Position numbers and translations under genes: made by a program. Below, piece after piece: positions 36,798 to 46,317 of a stretch of DNA of 64,000 bases; position 1 is the stretch's first letter; the number at the start of each line of letters is the position of its first letter. Source of the DNA: Flavobacteriaceae bacterium UBA5534 (GTDB taxonomy: Bacteria > Bacteroidota > Bacteroidia > Flavobacteriales > Flavobacteriaceae); assembly GCA_002426015.1 (NCBI GenBank), contig DINS01000027.1:1-64000 (forward strand), read 5' to 3'. Under the pieces are notes generated by a model that saw only the letters and a list, made by a program, of their open reading frames with translations, was not told the DNA's origin and did no database searches.

Positions 36798-37196
36798 TCA
36801 AATGATGAAGACTTGATCTAAAACCTGTATGTCGGCGACCAAGTTTGGTGGAGAATAATCTTTATGAGGAATGATCTCTTTGTCAACTGTTTCAGAAAGA
36901 TCTAAAATGGAACAAACAAAACTTGTTATAAAAACTTTATGGATTAGTGGAAGTTCTTCAAATTTAGACAGTTTTAATTTGTCCTGTCCTTTGACAACTT
37001 CCAGTTCATCTTTGCAGCATTGCTTTTTGTCTGTTGAAGACATTTCCATACCACAACCTTGTACTTCAGTAAACACAGCTGAATCAATCAAGGTATCACC
37101 ACAATAATGCTTTTCGACAGTAAAAGATACTGTCGATAATAGCACTAAACATGCCATTAATGTTGAAAAGCTTTTATGTAACAATCCTATAATCAC
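36798..37196 (-). CDS. HYC_CC_PP family protein
   Basis: 132 residues. The three name-giving motifs are visible: His30-Tyr-Cys32 after an N-terminal hydrophobic segment, Cys60-Cys61 in QCCKDE, and Pro116-Pro117 near the end. The start codon is GTG at 37196; no better start lies upstream, and the signal-like segment (about 5-26) needs it. The cysteines suggest metal handling in the periplasm. It is first in the unit with the TonB-dependent receptor and the HMA protein. The function of the family is unknown to me. Confidence 0.82.
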   Translation of the reverse strand: MIIGLLHKSFSTLMACLVLLSTVSFTVEKHYCGDTLIDSAVFTEVQGCGMEMSSTDKKQCCKDELEVVKGQDKLKLSKFEELPLIHKVFITSFVCSILDLSETVDKEIIPHKDYSPPNLVADIQVLDQVFII

Positions 37197-37254
37197 GATA
37201 CAAAACTAATAAATTTTAATAGGCAAACCATATTATTATCATTCCCTTAACACA

Positions 37255-37683
37255 TTACTGTTTTAGTTTATGATAATAAAACGCTGGCAATAAGAGCAAT
37301 AATAACAATGGCTGGATTAAGAACCGTCTGATATTGAAGAAAATATAGTAGTCTTCCTTGTTGGGATTGATTACAAAATACAAGAAAAAAAGTATCAGTA
37401 AAATATAGGAAAACAGATAAATTAAAGCTGAAAACTTTATGATGCCTTTATCTTTAAAAAACAGATAAATGATTCCAATTGAGATTGCAGAATTAAGGAT
37501 ATATCTCAATGTCGTAAACATTGTCAATTTAAAAATTTCTCTTCTTGGGTTGTCGATGTATAAATAATCACTTTTAAAAAAAGACAAATAAGGGTCATAA
37601 AACAATTCGTTTTCAAAAGCTCTTATCAGGATCAACAATCCGAAAAGCACCAAAAGCGATATCATTTTTACGATATTAGACAT
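37255..37683 (-). CDS. Exosortase F system-associated membrane protein
   Basis: 142 residues with about four membrane helices (roughly 7-24, 57-77, 82-103, 122-138). Matches the small protein found beside XrtF in Flavobacteriaceae (FDPYL-like segment YDPYLSFFKSDY and a long YFVINPNKEDYYIFFNIRRFLIQ-type region split by helices). It overlaps the XrtF gene by eight bases, so the two are made together. Likely a partner of the exosortase; exact job unknown. Confidence 0.85.
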   Translation of the reverse strand: MSNIVKMISLLVLFGLLILIRAFENELFYDPYLSFFKSDYLYIDNPRREIFKLTMFTTLRYILNSAISIGIIYLFFKDKGIIKFSALIYLFSYILLILFFLYFVINPNKEDYYIFFNIRRFLIQPLLLLLLLPAFYYHKLKQ

Positions 37684-38227
37684 TATTTTTTTTTAAGTTT
37701 GAAAAACGATTGACCCAAAACATCCAAAGTAAAAACACCATTCCGTAAATGATCATCGGAAAAATAACCGTGTGCAGTTCTTCGCGTCGCCAAGGATAAT
37801 GGTACAAACCAACTGATAAAATCACGATTCTCAATAAATTGACCACATATATAAGGACGCTTCCTGCTAAAATGTAGAAAAACGTAATTTTAAAACGTCC
37901 TGCAAAAGCAATCACAAACGAAATAAATAAGATGATGATGCTGATTGAATTGCAGCCTTCGACCACACGAGCCACAAACTTATCATTAATGATGAGCTTC
38001 ATAGAGGGCTCATCAGGATGTTGTGCTATCGTGGCATTATACCCAATAGAATTGACCAAAGATTCACTTTGGCGAGCCACCAAGTTGGTCAAATAATCAG
38101 GATAATAGTGCGAGCCAACTGAAGCATCCAAATACAGCTTATAAGAAAATGACAAGGCCGCATATACCAACAAGAACGTTAAAATGAATTTGACAACTGA
38201 CTTGTATTTGATGAATAGGTCTTTCAA
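37676..38227 (-). CDS. xrtF: Exosortase family protein XrtF
   Basis: 183 residues, a compact exosortase with several membrane helices. The transpeptidase-like triad is visible: Cys92 in VEGCNS, Arg133 in NLLRIV, His152 in ELHTVIFP. Exosortases cut C-terminal sorting signals of exported proteins. The ORF starts with TTG at 38227; no ATG exists in frame just upstream. No PEP-CTERM-like substrate is encoded in this window. Confidence 0.9.
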   Translation of the reverse strand: MKDLFIKYKSVVKFILTFLLVYAALSFSYKLYLDASVGSHYYPDYLTNLVARQSESLVNSIGYNATIAQHPDEPSMKLIINDKFVARVVEGCNSISIIILFISFVIAFAGRFKITFFYILAGSVLIYVVNLLRIVILSVGLYHYPWRREELHTVIFPMIIYGMVFLLWMFWVNRFSNLKKNNV

Positions 38228-38320
38228 AAAAAGATGGTTTAGATTCCTGATGTTAAATTTATATAAAAAGAAAGACAGTCATTCTACTTTTTAAATACTT
38301 TTACCAAAAAAATTGAGCAA

Positions 38321-38773
38321 ATGACTTTTAATGAGCTAAAACCACAAGTAGAATCTATTATCTCCAACAACAATTCGGTTGACGAACGCTTATTGGCAAT
38401 CTGCGAGCTTTTAGAAGAACATATACCGCATTACAATTGGGTTGGTTTTTATTTCAGAAATGGCAATAAGGAAGAGTTAAAACTTGGACCTTATGTCGGA
38501 GCTCCAACTGACCATACTATTATTCCATTTGGAAAGGGTATTTGCGGACAAGTGGCTGTGAGCAATCAAAATTTTGTCGTACCAGATGTATCAGCTCAAG
38601 ATAATTATATTGCATGCAGTATTACTGTGAAAGCTGAAATTGTCATACCAATTTTTGTGAATGGCGACAATATTGGCCAGATAGATATCGACTCAAACAC
38701 ACCAGATCCTTTTACTGAAGAAGATGAACGATTTTTGGAGTTTGTCTGTGAAAAGGTAGCAGGAATCCTTTAA
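38321..38773 (+). CDS. msrC: GAF-domain free methionine-R-sulfoxide reductase
   Basis: 150 residues, a single GAF domain, cytoplasmic. Cys75 in GKGICGQ and Cys99 in NYIACS keep the 24-residue spacing of the catalytic pair in fRMsr enzymes; the third Cys of the E. coli type is replaced (His65). It reduces free Met-R-sulfoxide, using a disulfide later reset by thioredoxin. Divergent from xrtF; ends at a shared terminator with the permease gene. Confidence 0.87.
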   Translation: MTFNELKPQVESIISNNNSVDERLLAICELLEEHIPHYNWVGFYFRNGNKEELKLGPYVGAPTDHTIIPFGKGICGQVAVSNQNFVVPDVSAQDNYIACSITVKAEIVIPIFVNGDNIGQIDIDSNTPDPFTEEDERFLEFVCEKVAGIL

Positions 38774-38786
38774 TAAATTTCAATAT

Positions 38787-38832
38787 AAAAAATCCAATTT
38801 CCATACAAATCATTGTTGGTATTTGGATTTTT
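38787..38832. terminator. Probable bidirectional terminator between convergent genes
   Basis: Outer arms AAAATCCAA and TTGGATTTT flank an imperfect inner stem, with A and T runs outside. It lies between msrC and the permease gene. Confidence 0.65.
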
Positions 38833-38851
38833 ATTTTTGAGTTATTTTGGA

Positions 38852-40102
38852 TTACATGCCAGTTCTGATCGCTTCCACAGGATCTAAACGAGATGCTGAA
38901 ATCGCAGGAATCACTCCAGAAATTAGTCCAATAATTGTTGATAAAACAAATCCGAGCAACATATTTCCGGCCGACAGCACAAATTCAAAATCGCCTGTAA
39001 ACGTTGAAGCAATGAGCGAAACTATCCAAACCAATCCCAAACCTACCAATCCTCCAATCACTGCAAGAATAACAGCTTCAAATAAAAACTGGAATAAAAT
39101 AAATCGGTTTTTGGCTCCTAACGATTTTTGAATACCTATCAAGTTTGTACGCTCCTTTACACTCACAAACATAATGTTGGCAATACCAAACCCTCCTACC
39201 AATAAAGAAAATCCACTGATAATCCAACCCATAATATTCATGGTACCGATGATTCCATCAATAGCATCAGTAAATCCAGACATTTTATTTACAAAAAAAT
39301 TATCAGGTTCACCAGCTTTCAACCCTCTATAAACCCTAAATTTTTGTTTCATGACACTTTCAAAAGCTCCCATATCTACACCTTTTTCAGGCTTAATTAT
39401 AATTGCTCCTGGTATTCCATCTGATCCTCCATTTCTGAAGCGTCTCACAAAATTTGCAGGCACATAAGCCTTCTCGTCTGGAGAATCAAAAATACTCGAC
39501 CCAAACTTTTTCAAAACACCAATAACCGTTAGTTTACGACCGTAAACTCTAATTTGTTTACCAATCGGATTTAGGTTGCCAAATAAATTTTCTGCAATGG
39601 AATACCCTAGAACGATTACTGGCGCACCAGATGCCGATTCTGATTCGGTATAAAAACGGCCTTCACCTATTTTCATATCCTCAATTTCATAAATTTCACT
39701 CGAAACAGGTGTTACCTCAACACCAGCTATGGTTTCTACCCCATACTTCACTGTTTCGCCTCCACCAAACATAACATATGCCACTGCTTCAATATCTGGA
39801 ACATTTCGTTTCATAAACTCGTATGAATCATATTCAGTTTGTGGAAAATTATCTCGCTGCCATCTTGGTACATCAGTAGGACCAAATGAATACTTGGTAA
39901 CATACATGGTGTTTTTATCCAATCCAGATAAATTATCTTGAATATTTCTATCTAAAGAATCGACTGCTGCAAGCACAGCGATTATAGAGAAAATGCCAAT
40001 GGTCACACCTAATAAAGACAAGAATGTACGCAATTTGTTATTACGCAAGGCATTGATGGCAAACGTAAAGCTTTCTTTAAATAGTCGTAAGTAAAGTAAC
40101 AT
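38852..40102 (-). CDS. MacB-type ABC transporter permease
   Basis: 416 residues. An N-terminal membrane helix (about 20-42), a periplasmic MacB-PCD domain (~45-270) and three C-terminal FtsX-type helices (about 285-310, 335-365, 375-400) with VKERTNLIGIQKSLGAKNRFI coupling helix. Such permeases act as mechanotransmitters for lipoprotein, peptide or efflux functions and need an ATPase. None is next to it here, so the partner must be encoded elsewhere. Confidence 0.9.
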   Translation of the reverse strand: MLLYLRLFKESFTFAINALRNNKLRTFLSLLGVTIGIFSIIAVLAAVDSLDRNIQDNLSGLDKNTMYVTKYSFGPTDVPRWQRDNFPQTEYDSYEFMKRNVPDIEAVAYVMFGGGETVKYGVETIAGVEVTPVSSEIYEIEDMKIGEGRFYTESESASGAPVIVLGYSIAENLFGNLNPIGKQIRVYGRKLTVIGVLKKFGSSIFDSPDEKAYVPANFVRRFRNGGSDGIPGAIIIKPEKGVDMGAFESVMKQKFRVYRGLKAGEPDNFFVNKMSGFTDAIDGIIGTMNIMGWIISGFSLLVGGFGIANIMFVSVKERTNLIGIQKSLGAKNRFILFQFLFEAVILAVIGGLVGLGLVWIVSLIASTFTGDFEFVLSAGNMLLGFVLSTIIGLISGVIPAISASRLDPVEAIRTGM

Positions 40103-40215
40103 GGATATTGGCTGTTTTAAAACAAATTTAAAGATAGGACGTTTTTAACAATTTTTTGTTACAAAAAACTTAAATAAACTCACTCTTCTTATCATAAATT
40201 CTCTTTAAGAATATG

Positions 40216-40223
40216 TACTTTTG
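40216..40223 (+). promoter_or_regulatory. -7 promoter element of purH
   Basis: TACTTTTG matches TAnnTTTG. It overlaps the first codons of a longer reading frame (ATG 40213), so transcription starts after that ATG. Confidence 0.6.
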
Positions 40224-40248
40224 CAACTTTAAACTACACAACAACAAC

Positions 40249-41781
40249 ATGAACAACAACAAAACCATAAAATCGGCATTAATTTCGGTTTTTAGCAAAG
40301 AAGGATTAGAACCAATTGTAAAACAACTAAACTCGCAAGGAGTTACTATTTATTCTACTGGTGGAACCGAAAAATTTATTAAAGATTTAGGCATAAATGT
40401 AGTTCCTGTTGAGGATGTTACTTCGTATCCTTCCATTTTAGGAGGCCGTGTAAAAACATTGCATCCAAAAGTTTTTGGTGGTATTTTAAACAGACAGAAC
40501 AACGAAAGTGATGTTGCAGAAATGCAAGAATTTACAATCCCACAAATCGATTTAGTAATTGTTGATTTATATCCTTTTGAAAAAACGGTAGCTTCTGGCG
40601 CGAGCAATGCAGATATTATAGAAAAAATTGATATTGGTGGTATTTCACTAATTAGAGCCGCTGCAAAAAATTATGCAGATGTGGTTTGTATATCTTCAGT
40701 TGAAGACTATTCAGAATTTTTAGAATTATTAAAATCTAAAAACGGAACAACATCTGAAGAAGACAGAAAACGATTTGCTTCAAAAGCTTTCAATGTATCT
40801 TCACATTACGATTCGGCAATATTTAATTACTTCAATAAAAATCATGAAGAAGCTGTTTTAAAAATTAGTGAAACAAAAGGTCAAGTGCTTCGTTATGGAG
40901 AAAATCCGCATCAAAAAGGGTTTTTCTTTGGAGATTTTGATGCAATGTTTACTAAACTTCATGGTAAAGAGTTAAGCTACAATAACCTTTTAGATGTTGA
41001 TGCAGCAGTTAATTTAATGAATGAATTTAAAGGTGAGGCTCCAACATTTGCAATTTTAAAACATAATAATGCCTGCGGATTTGCTCAACGCAACACTGTG
41101 CATCAAGCTTATGTTGATGCGTTAGCTGGAGACCCTGTTTCGGCATTTGGAGGTATTTTGATTAGCAATGTAGAAATAGACAAACCTACAGCTGAAGAAA
41201 TTCATGATTTATTTTGTGAAGTTGTTATTGCGCCTTCATTTTCAAAAGAAGCACAAACAATTCTTGAAGGAAAAAAGAACAGAATTTTATTAGTTCAACA
41301 CGATATTGAGCTACCAAAAACAACCGTAAGAACGTGTTTAAATGGTGCTTTAGTCCAAGAGAGAGATAATATTACAGATGCTATTGAGCATTTATCTAAT
41401 GCAACAAACAATAAACCAACTCAAAACGAGTTAGAAGATTTAATCTTTGCATCAAAAATTTGCAAGCATACCAAATCTAACACCATCGTTTTAGCAAAAA
41501 ACAAACAATTATGTGCAAGCGGAACAGGACAAACAAGTCGTGTTGATGCACTTAACCAAGCTATACATAAAGCGCAATCTTTTAATTTTGATTTAAAAGG
41601 AGCTGTAATGGCTAGTGATGCCTTTTTCCCTTTTCCAGATTGTGTTGAGATTGCAAAAAATGCTGGAATTACAGCAGTAATCCAACCAGGAGGATCAATT
41701 AAAGACCAATTGAGTATCGATTATTGCAATGAAAATAATGTTGCAATGGTATTTACAGGAACGCGTCATTTTAAACATTAA
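40249..41781 (+). CDS. purH: Bifunctional AICAR formyltransferase / IMP cyclohydrolase PurH
   Basis: 510 residues from ATG 40249; ATG 40213 lies in the promoter and is rejected. The N-terminal MGS-like domain (ALISVFSKEGLEPI, then STGGTEKFI) is the IMP cyclohydrolase; the C-terminal part is the AICAR transformylase with catalytic Lys-His in KHNNACGFA. It catalyses the last two steps of purine synthesis. Transcribed alone, with a small hairpin after the stop. Confidence 0.97.
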   Translation: MNNNKTIKSALISVFSKEGLEPIVKQLNSQGVTIYSTGGTEKFIKDLGINVVPVEDVTSYPSILGGRVKTLHPKVFGGILNRQNNESDVAEMQEFTIPQIDLVIVDLYPFEKTVASGASNADIIEKIDIGGISLIRAAAKNYADVVCISSVEDYSEFLELLKSKNGTTSEEDRKRFASKAFNVSSHYDSAIFNYFNKNHEEAVLKISETKGQVLRYGENPHQKGFFFGDFDAMFTKLHGKELSYNNLLDVDAAVNLMNEFKGEAPTFAILKHNNACGFAQRNTVHQAYVDALAGDPVSAFGGILISNVEIDKPTAEEIHDLFCEVVIAPSFSKEAQTILEGKKNRILLVQHDIELPKTTVRTCLNGALVQERDNITDAIEHLSNATNNKPTQNELEDLIFASKICKHTKSNTIVLAKNKQLCASGTGQTSRVDALNQAIHKAQSFNFDLKGAVMASDAFFPFPDCVEIAKNAGITAVIQPGGSIKDQLSIDYCNENNVAMVFTGTRHFKH

Positions 41782-41783
41782 AA

Positions 41784-41803
41784 AATCCTGCAAAAGCAGG
41801 AAT
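41784..41803 (+). terminator. Weak hairpin after purH
   Basis: TCCTGC-AAAA-GCAGGA forms a perfect six-pair stem three bases past the stop, but no T run follows, so it is a weak terminator at best. Confidence 0.4.
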
Positions 41804-41980
41804 CTTATGACTCAACAAAATTAATCTTAAGTTAGTTTTATTTGAAAATAAAGCAAAAACATTAGGCTAAATTCAAAAAAAAATACGTATATAATTAAAT
41901 CGTTAATATTTAGTAACTTTTACTACATTTACGACACCGACAAAAAAACATAACATATCAACCTTTCATAACACACGCAG

Positions 41981-43009
41981 ATGGGATTTTTTGATTTCTT
42001 AACAGAAGAAATAGCTATAGATTTAGGAACAGCAAACACATTAATTATTCACAATGACAAAGTAGTTGTGGATAGCCCCTCAATAGTTGCCCGAGACCGA
42101 ATATCAGGAAAAATAATTGCAGTTGGTAAAGAAGCCAGCATGATGCAAGGAAAAACGCATGAAAACATTAAGACAATTAGACCATTAAAAGATGGTGTCA
42201 TTGCCGATTTTGATGCTTCAGAGCAAATGATCAATTTGTTCATCAAAAATATTCCTGCTCTTAAAAAGAAACTATTTACTCCAGCATTAAGAATGGTTGT
42301 ATGTATTCCTTCAGGTATTACTGAAGTAGAAATGCGAGCTGTAAAAGAATCTTGTGAGCGTGTTAATGGTAAAGAAGTGTATTTAATTCACGAACCAATG
42401 GCAGCAGCCATTGGTATTGGCATCGATATTATGCAGCCAAAAGGTAATATGATTGTTGATATAGGTGGTGGTACAACAGAAATTGCAGTCATTGCCCTTG
42501 GTGGAATTGTATGTGATAAGTCTGTAAAAGTAGCTGGTGACGTTTTTACTAACGATATCATCTACTATATGAGAACACAGCACAATCTTTATGTTGGTGA
42601 GCGTACAGCTGAAAAAATTAAAATTCAGATTGGTGCAGCTACCGAAGATTTGGATTTGCCACCAGAAGAAATGAGTGTTCAAGGTCGTGATTTATTGACC
42701 GGAAAACCAAAGCAAGTACAAATATCATATAGAGAAATAGCCAAAGCGCTGGACAAATCTATTTTAAGAATCGAAGATTCTGTCATGGAAACCTTGTCTC
42801 AAACACCTCCAGAATTAGCCGCAGACATCTACAATACAGGAATTTATCTTGCAGGTGGAGGATCAATGTTAAGAGGTTTGGACAAACGTTTATCTCAAAA
42901 AACAGATTTACCTGTATATATAGCCGAAGACCCATTAAGAGCAGTGGTAAGAGGGACAGGAATCGTCCTGAAAAATCTTCAGAAATTTAAAAGTGTACTT
43001 ATAAAATAG
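41981..43009 (+). CDS. mreB: Rod-shape actin MreB
   Basis: 342 residues with the actin-fold phosphate motifs DLGTANTLI (phosphate 1), DIGGGTTEIAVI (phosphate 2) and AGGGSMLRGL (adenosine). MreB filaments guide the elongation machinery that builds the side wall. First gene of mreBCD-mrdA-rodA. The 199-base upstream gap has only a one-mismatch -7 box (TACATTTA, 41924-41931). Confidence 0.98.
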   Translation: MGFFDFLTEEIAIDLGTANTLIIHNDKVVVDSPSIVARDRISGKIIAVGKEASMMQGKTHENIKTIRPLKDGVIADFDASEQMINLFIKNIPALKKKLFTPALRMVVCIPSGITEVEMRAVKESCERVNGKEVYLIHEPMAAAIGIGIDIMQPKGNMIVDIGGGTTEIAVIALGGIVCDKSVKVAGDVFTNDIIYYMRTQHNLYVGERTAEKIKIQIGAATEDLDLPPEEMSVQGRDLLTGKPKQVQISYREIAKALDKSILRIEDSVMETLSQTPPELAADIYNTGIYLAGGGSMLRGLDKRLSQKTDLPVYIAEDPLRAVVRGTGIVLKNLQKFKSVLIK

Positions 43010-43018
43010 TAAACCCAA

Positions 43019-43843
43019 ATGCAACAAATCATCAATTTTGTATTTAGAAACAAAACCTTTCTTTTGTTTTTGTTGCTCTTTGGTGTGTCCTTATTTCTGA
43101 CGATTCAATCACATTCATATCATAAAAGCAAGTTCATACACTCTGCCAATTATCTAACAGGAGGTGTTTACAAGCAAGTTAATGGTGTCAAACAATACTT
43201 TAATTTAAAGGAAGAAAACAATGCCTTGTTGGAAGAAAACCGACAGCTAAAAATGCTCCTTTATAATATAGAAATCGACACTACAAATTATTCAACATTA
43301 GACAGTACTTATTTAGGCGATTTATACAAGTTCAGAACAGCTGATGTTTATAAAAACAGTTATTCATTAACTAAAAACTATCTAACCATTGATAAAGGGA
43401 AAAAAGATAGTATTAAAGTCGATTTTGGAGTTGTGACTTCTAAAGGCATTGTAGGCATCATTGAAAACACGTCCAGAAACTATGCTTCTGTATTATCAGT
43501 ATTAAACACCAAAAGCCGCATCAATGCACAACTTAAAAAAAGCAATCATATAGGCTCCCTTACTTGGGATGCAAAATCTTATGAGTTCGTTCAACTGGTC
43601 GATGTATCAAAATTTGCAAAAGTAAAAGTTGGCGATACCATAATTACTGGTGGTCAATCGACTATTTTTCCTCAAGGAATCTTAATAGGAAGCATTGATT
43701 CATTTTATATTGATGCTGGTGGTGATACTTATACCATCAATGTGAGGCTCTTTAATGACATGACCAATATTGGACATGTATATGTGATTGAAAACTTAAA
43801 CGCAGCCGAAGTTAAATCTTTAGAACACAAAATCGATGAGTAG
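43019..43843 (+). CDS. mreC: Rod-shape protein MreC
   Basis: 274 residues. One membrane helix (about 11-28), a coiled coil (~55-80, NALLEENRQLKML) and the periplasmic double-barrel domain (~100-260, TSKGIVGIIE, then GGQSTIFPQGILIGSI). It links MreB to PBP2 and switches the elongasome on. Nine bases after mreB and overlapping mreD by eight bases. Confidence 0.95.
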   Translation: MQQIINFVFRNKTFLLFLLLFGVSLFLTIQSHSYHKSKFIHSANYLTGGVYKQVNGVKQYFNLKEENNALLEENRQLKMLLYNIEIDTTNYSTLDSTYLGDLYKFRTADVYKNSYSLTKNYLTIDKGKKDSIKVDFGVVTSKGIVGIIENTSRNYASVLSVLNTKSRINAQLKKSNHIGSLTWDAKSYEFVQLVDVSKFAKVKVGDTIITGGQSTIFPQGILIGSIDSFYIDAGGDTYTINVRLFNDMTNIGHVYVIENLNAAEVKSLEHKIDE

Positions 43844-44342
43844 TGCTTCAATTCAGCTCATATCGCGATTTGTCATCTTGGTGTTTGTTCAGGTATTGAT
43901 CCTTAACAATATCAATTTTTTAGGTTACATCAACCCTTACCTATACATATTGTTCATCATGTTGTTTCCTGTAAGAAACAACCGTACTGCCATCGTATTT
44001 ATTAGTTTTCTGTTAGGTTTATGTATCGATATTTTTTCTGATTCTGGAGGTGTACACGCGGCAGCCTGTGTATTTGTAGCCTACATACGACCAACTTTTT
44101 TAAAATTTTCGTTTGGGACGGTTTATGATTATCAAACCATCAAATTCAACCAAACCGAGTTAAGTACTCGTTTGACCTACTTTACACTTATCACAGTGGT
44201 GCACCATTTGGTTTTGTTTTCACTTGAAGTTTTTAACATTTCAAAAATAATTTTAATACTCCAAAAAACGTTATTCTCAAGTATTTTTACTATACTACTG
44301 TGTTTAATAATGACTATACTTTTTAGCAACAAACGTAAATGA
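43836..44342 (+). CDS. mreD: Rod-shape protein MreD
   Basis: 168 residues, about five membrane helices, low sequence conservation as usual for MreD. Identity rests on topology, size and its position between mreC and the PBP2 gene, with overlaps at both ends (the last is ATGA). It is a membrane partner of MreC in the elongasome. Confidence 0.9.
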   Translation: MSSASIQLISRFVILVFVQVLILNNINFLGYINPYLYILFIMLFPVRNNRTAIVFISFLLGLCIDIFSDSGGVHAAACVFVAYIRPTFLKFSFGTVYDYQTIKFNQTELSTRLTYFTLITVVHHLVLFSLEVFNISKIILILQKTLFSSIFTILLCLIMTILFSNKRK

Positions 44343-46312
44343 GAAAATTATTGCTTATTTCAACAGTTTTCGCCGTAGGACTGATATTTATTGCTCGATT
44401 GTTTTACCTTCAAATCTACAACCAAGACCCTTACAATCTTTATGAAGATAACGCAATCAGAAAGGTGTTTGATTATCCAAAACGAGGTTATGTATATGAC
44501 AGAAACGGCAAACTTTTGGTAGCCAATCAAACCTCTTACGACGTCATGTTTATTCCTAGGGAAGTCAAACCTTTAGATACGTTAGAGTTTTGTTCGCTTT
44601 TACGTATTACCAAGGAAGATTTCATAAGAATGTATAACAAAGCTTATGTATATTCTCCTCGTTTACCATCGGTTTTTATTCCACAATTATCAAGAGAAGA
44701 ATATGGTCTTCTTCAAGAAAAAATAAGAAAATTTGAAGGTTTTTATATCCAAAAACGTTCATTAAGAGATTATCAAACAACCATTGGAGCCAATGTTTTA
44801 GGTGATATAGGTGAGGTCAACAATGCTATAATAGAGAAAAATCCATACTATAATATGGGAGATTTGATAGGCAAACAAGGTGTTGAACAAACTTATGAAG
44901 AAGTTTTACGAGGTGTCAAAGGCATTAAATTCATTCAAAAAGATCGATTTAATAGAGATATTGGTCCTTACAAAGATGGTATCTACGATACATTGCCAAA
45001 AGCTGGTAGAGATATTACCATAACCATCGATGCGGTTTTACAAGAATATGGTGAACTTTTAATGAAAAACAAGCGAGGTGGCATTGTCGCCATTGAACCT
45101 GCAACTGGTGAAATTCTTGCGATGATTTCGGCACCAACCTACAATCCAAATTTATTGGTAGGAAGACAGCGCACAAGAAATTTCTCTAAACTATATAACG
45201 ATTCTATTGCAAAACCTTTGTACGATAGAGGCTTGCAAGCCATGTATCCACCAGGTTCGCCATTTAAAATCTTAAATGCTCTTATTGGTTTACAGGAGGG
45301 TGTTGTTACTACCGAAGACCGATTTGGCTGTAATCATGGCTATAGTTATGGAGGTCGAAAAATGGGTTGTCATGGCCATCCAAGTCCATTGGCTATGAAT
45401 GGAGGCATTTCCAATTCTTGTAATGCTTATTTTGCCAATGTGTATCGACGCATCATAGACAAATATGACGATCCAGCAAAAGGGATGGATATTTGGAGCA
45501 ATCATGTAAAGAGTTTTGGCTTAGGCAATTATCTTAACAATGACTTATCTGTTGGTCAGCCTGGCAAAGTCCCTAATAGCAAAACCTATGATCGTGTCTA
45601 TGGTGAAGGTAATTGGTCAAGCACTTACAACTTATCAAATGCCATTGGACAAGGAGAAATTTTAACAACTCCTATACAATTGGCAAATATGGCTGCTGCC
45701 ATTGGAAATCGAGGTTATTATTATACACCTCACATCATCAAAAGTATTGAAGGTGGCAAAATCGATTCTACGTTTACACAACGTATTTATACAACCATCG
45801 ATAAAGAACATTTTGAACCCATTGTGCAAGGTATGTTTGATGTGTATAATCATGGTACAGCATCGACGGTTCAAATTCCAGGTATAGAAATATGTGGTAA
45901 GACAGGAACTGCCGAAAATTTTACCAAAATAGATGGTGTAAAAACACAATTGACCGACCACTCCATCTTCGTTGCCTTTGCTCCAAAAGATAATCCTACG
46001 ATAGCGATTGCTGTTTTTGTTGAAAATGGATATTGGGGAAGCCGTTTTGCAGGTCGAATTGCCAGTTTGATGATTGAAAAACACATAAAGGGCGAAATCA
46101 CACGAAAAGATATGGAAACATGGATTTTAACCCATGGTCTTGAAAGTGAATATGCCAAACCACATTCAGGTCAACCCTTTACCATTAATAAAGGAGCAAC
46201 TATTGATATTATTGATATTTCCGAATTAGAAAAAAGTGGTATTTTAAAAAGCACGAAAGATATCAAACAAAAAGACAGCATCAACATCAAACCTAAATCA
46301 ACAACCCAATAA
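44339..46312 (+). CDS. mrdA: Penicillin-binding protein 2 (elongation transpeptidase)
   Basis: 657 residues. A membrane helix (about 4-22), dimerisation domain with RGYVYDRNGKLL, and transpeptidase domain with the three active-site motifs: Ser-Pro-Phe-Lys in YPPGSPFK, SNSCN as SxN, and KTGTAEN. It cross-links peptidoglycan during side-wall growth together with RodA. Overlaps mreD by four bases and is followed by rodA after five. Confidence 0.97.
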   Translation: MRKLLLISTVFAVGLIFIARLFYLQIYNQDPYNLYEDNAIRKVFDYPKRGYVYDRNGKLLVANQTSYDVMFIPREVKPLDTLEFCSLLRITKEDFIRMYNKAYVYSPRLPSVFIPQLSREEYGLLQEKIRKFEGFYIQKRSLRDYQTTIGANVLGDIGEVNNAIIEKNPYYNMGDLIGKQGVEQTYEEVLRGVKGIKFIQKDRFNRDIGPYKDGIYDTLPKAGRDITITIDAVLQEYGELLMKNKRGGIVAIEPATGEILAMISAPTYNPNLLVGRQRTRNFSKLYNDSIAKPLYDRGLQAMYPPGSPFKILNALIGLQEGVVTTEDRFGCNHGYSYGGRKMGCHGHPSPLAMNGGISNSCNAYFANVYRRIIDKYDDPAKGMDIWSNHVKSFGLGNYLNNDLSVGQPGKVPNSKTYDRVYGEGNWSSTYNLSNAIGQGEILTTPIQLANMAAAIGNRGYYYTPHIIKSIEGGKIDSTFTQRIYTTIDKEHFEPIVQGMFDVYNHGTASTVQIPGIEICGKTGTAENFTKIDGVKTQLTDHSIFVAFAPKDNPTIAIAVFVENGYWGSRFAGRIASLMIEKHIKGEITRKDMETWILTHGLESEYAKPHSGQPFTINKGATIDIIDISELEKSGILKSTKDIKQKDSINIKPKSTTQ

Positions 46313-46317
46313 ATTAC

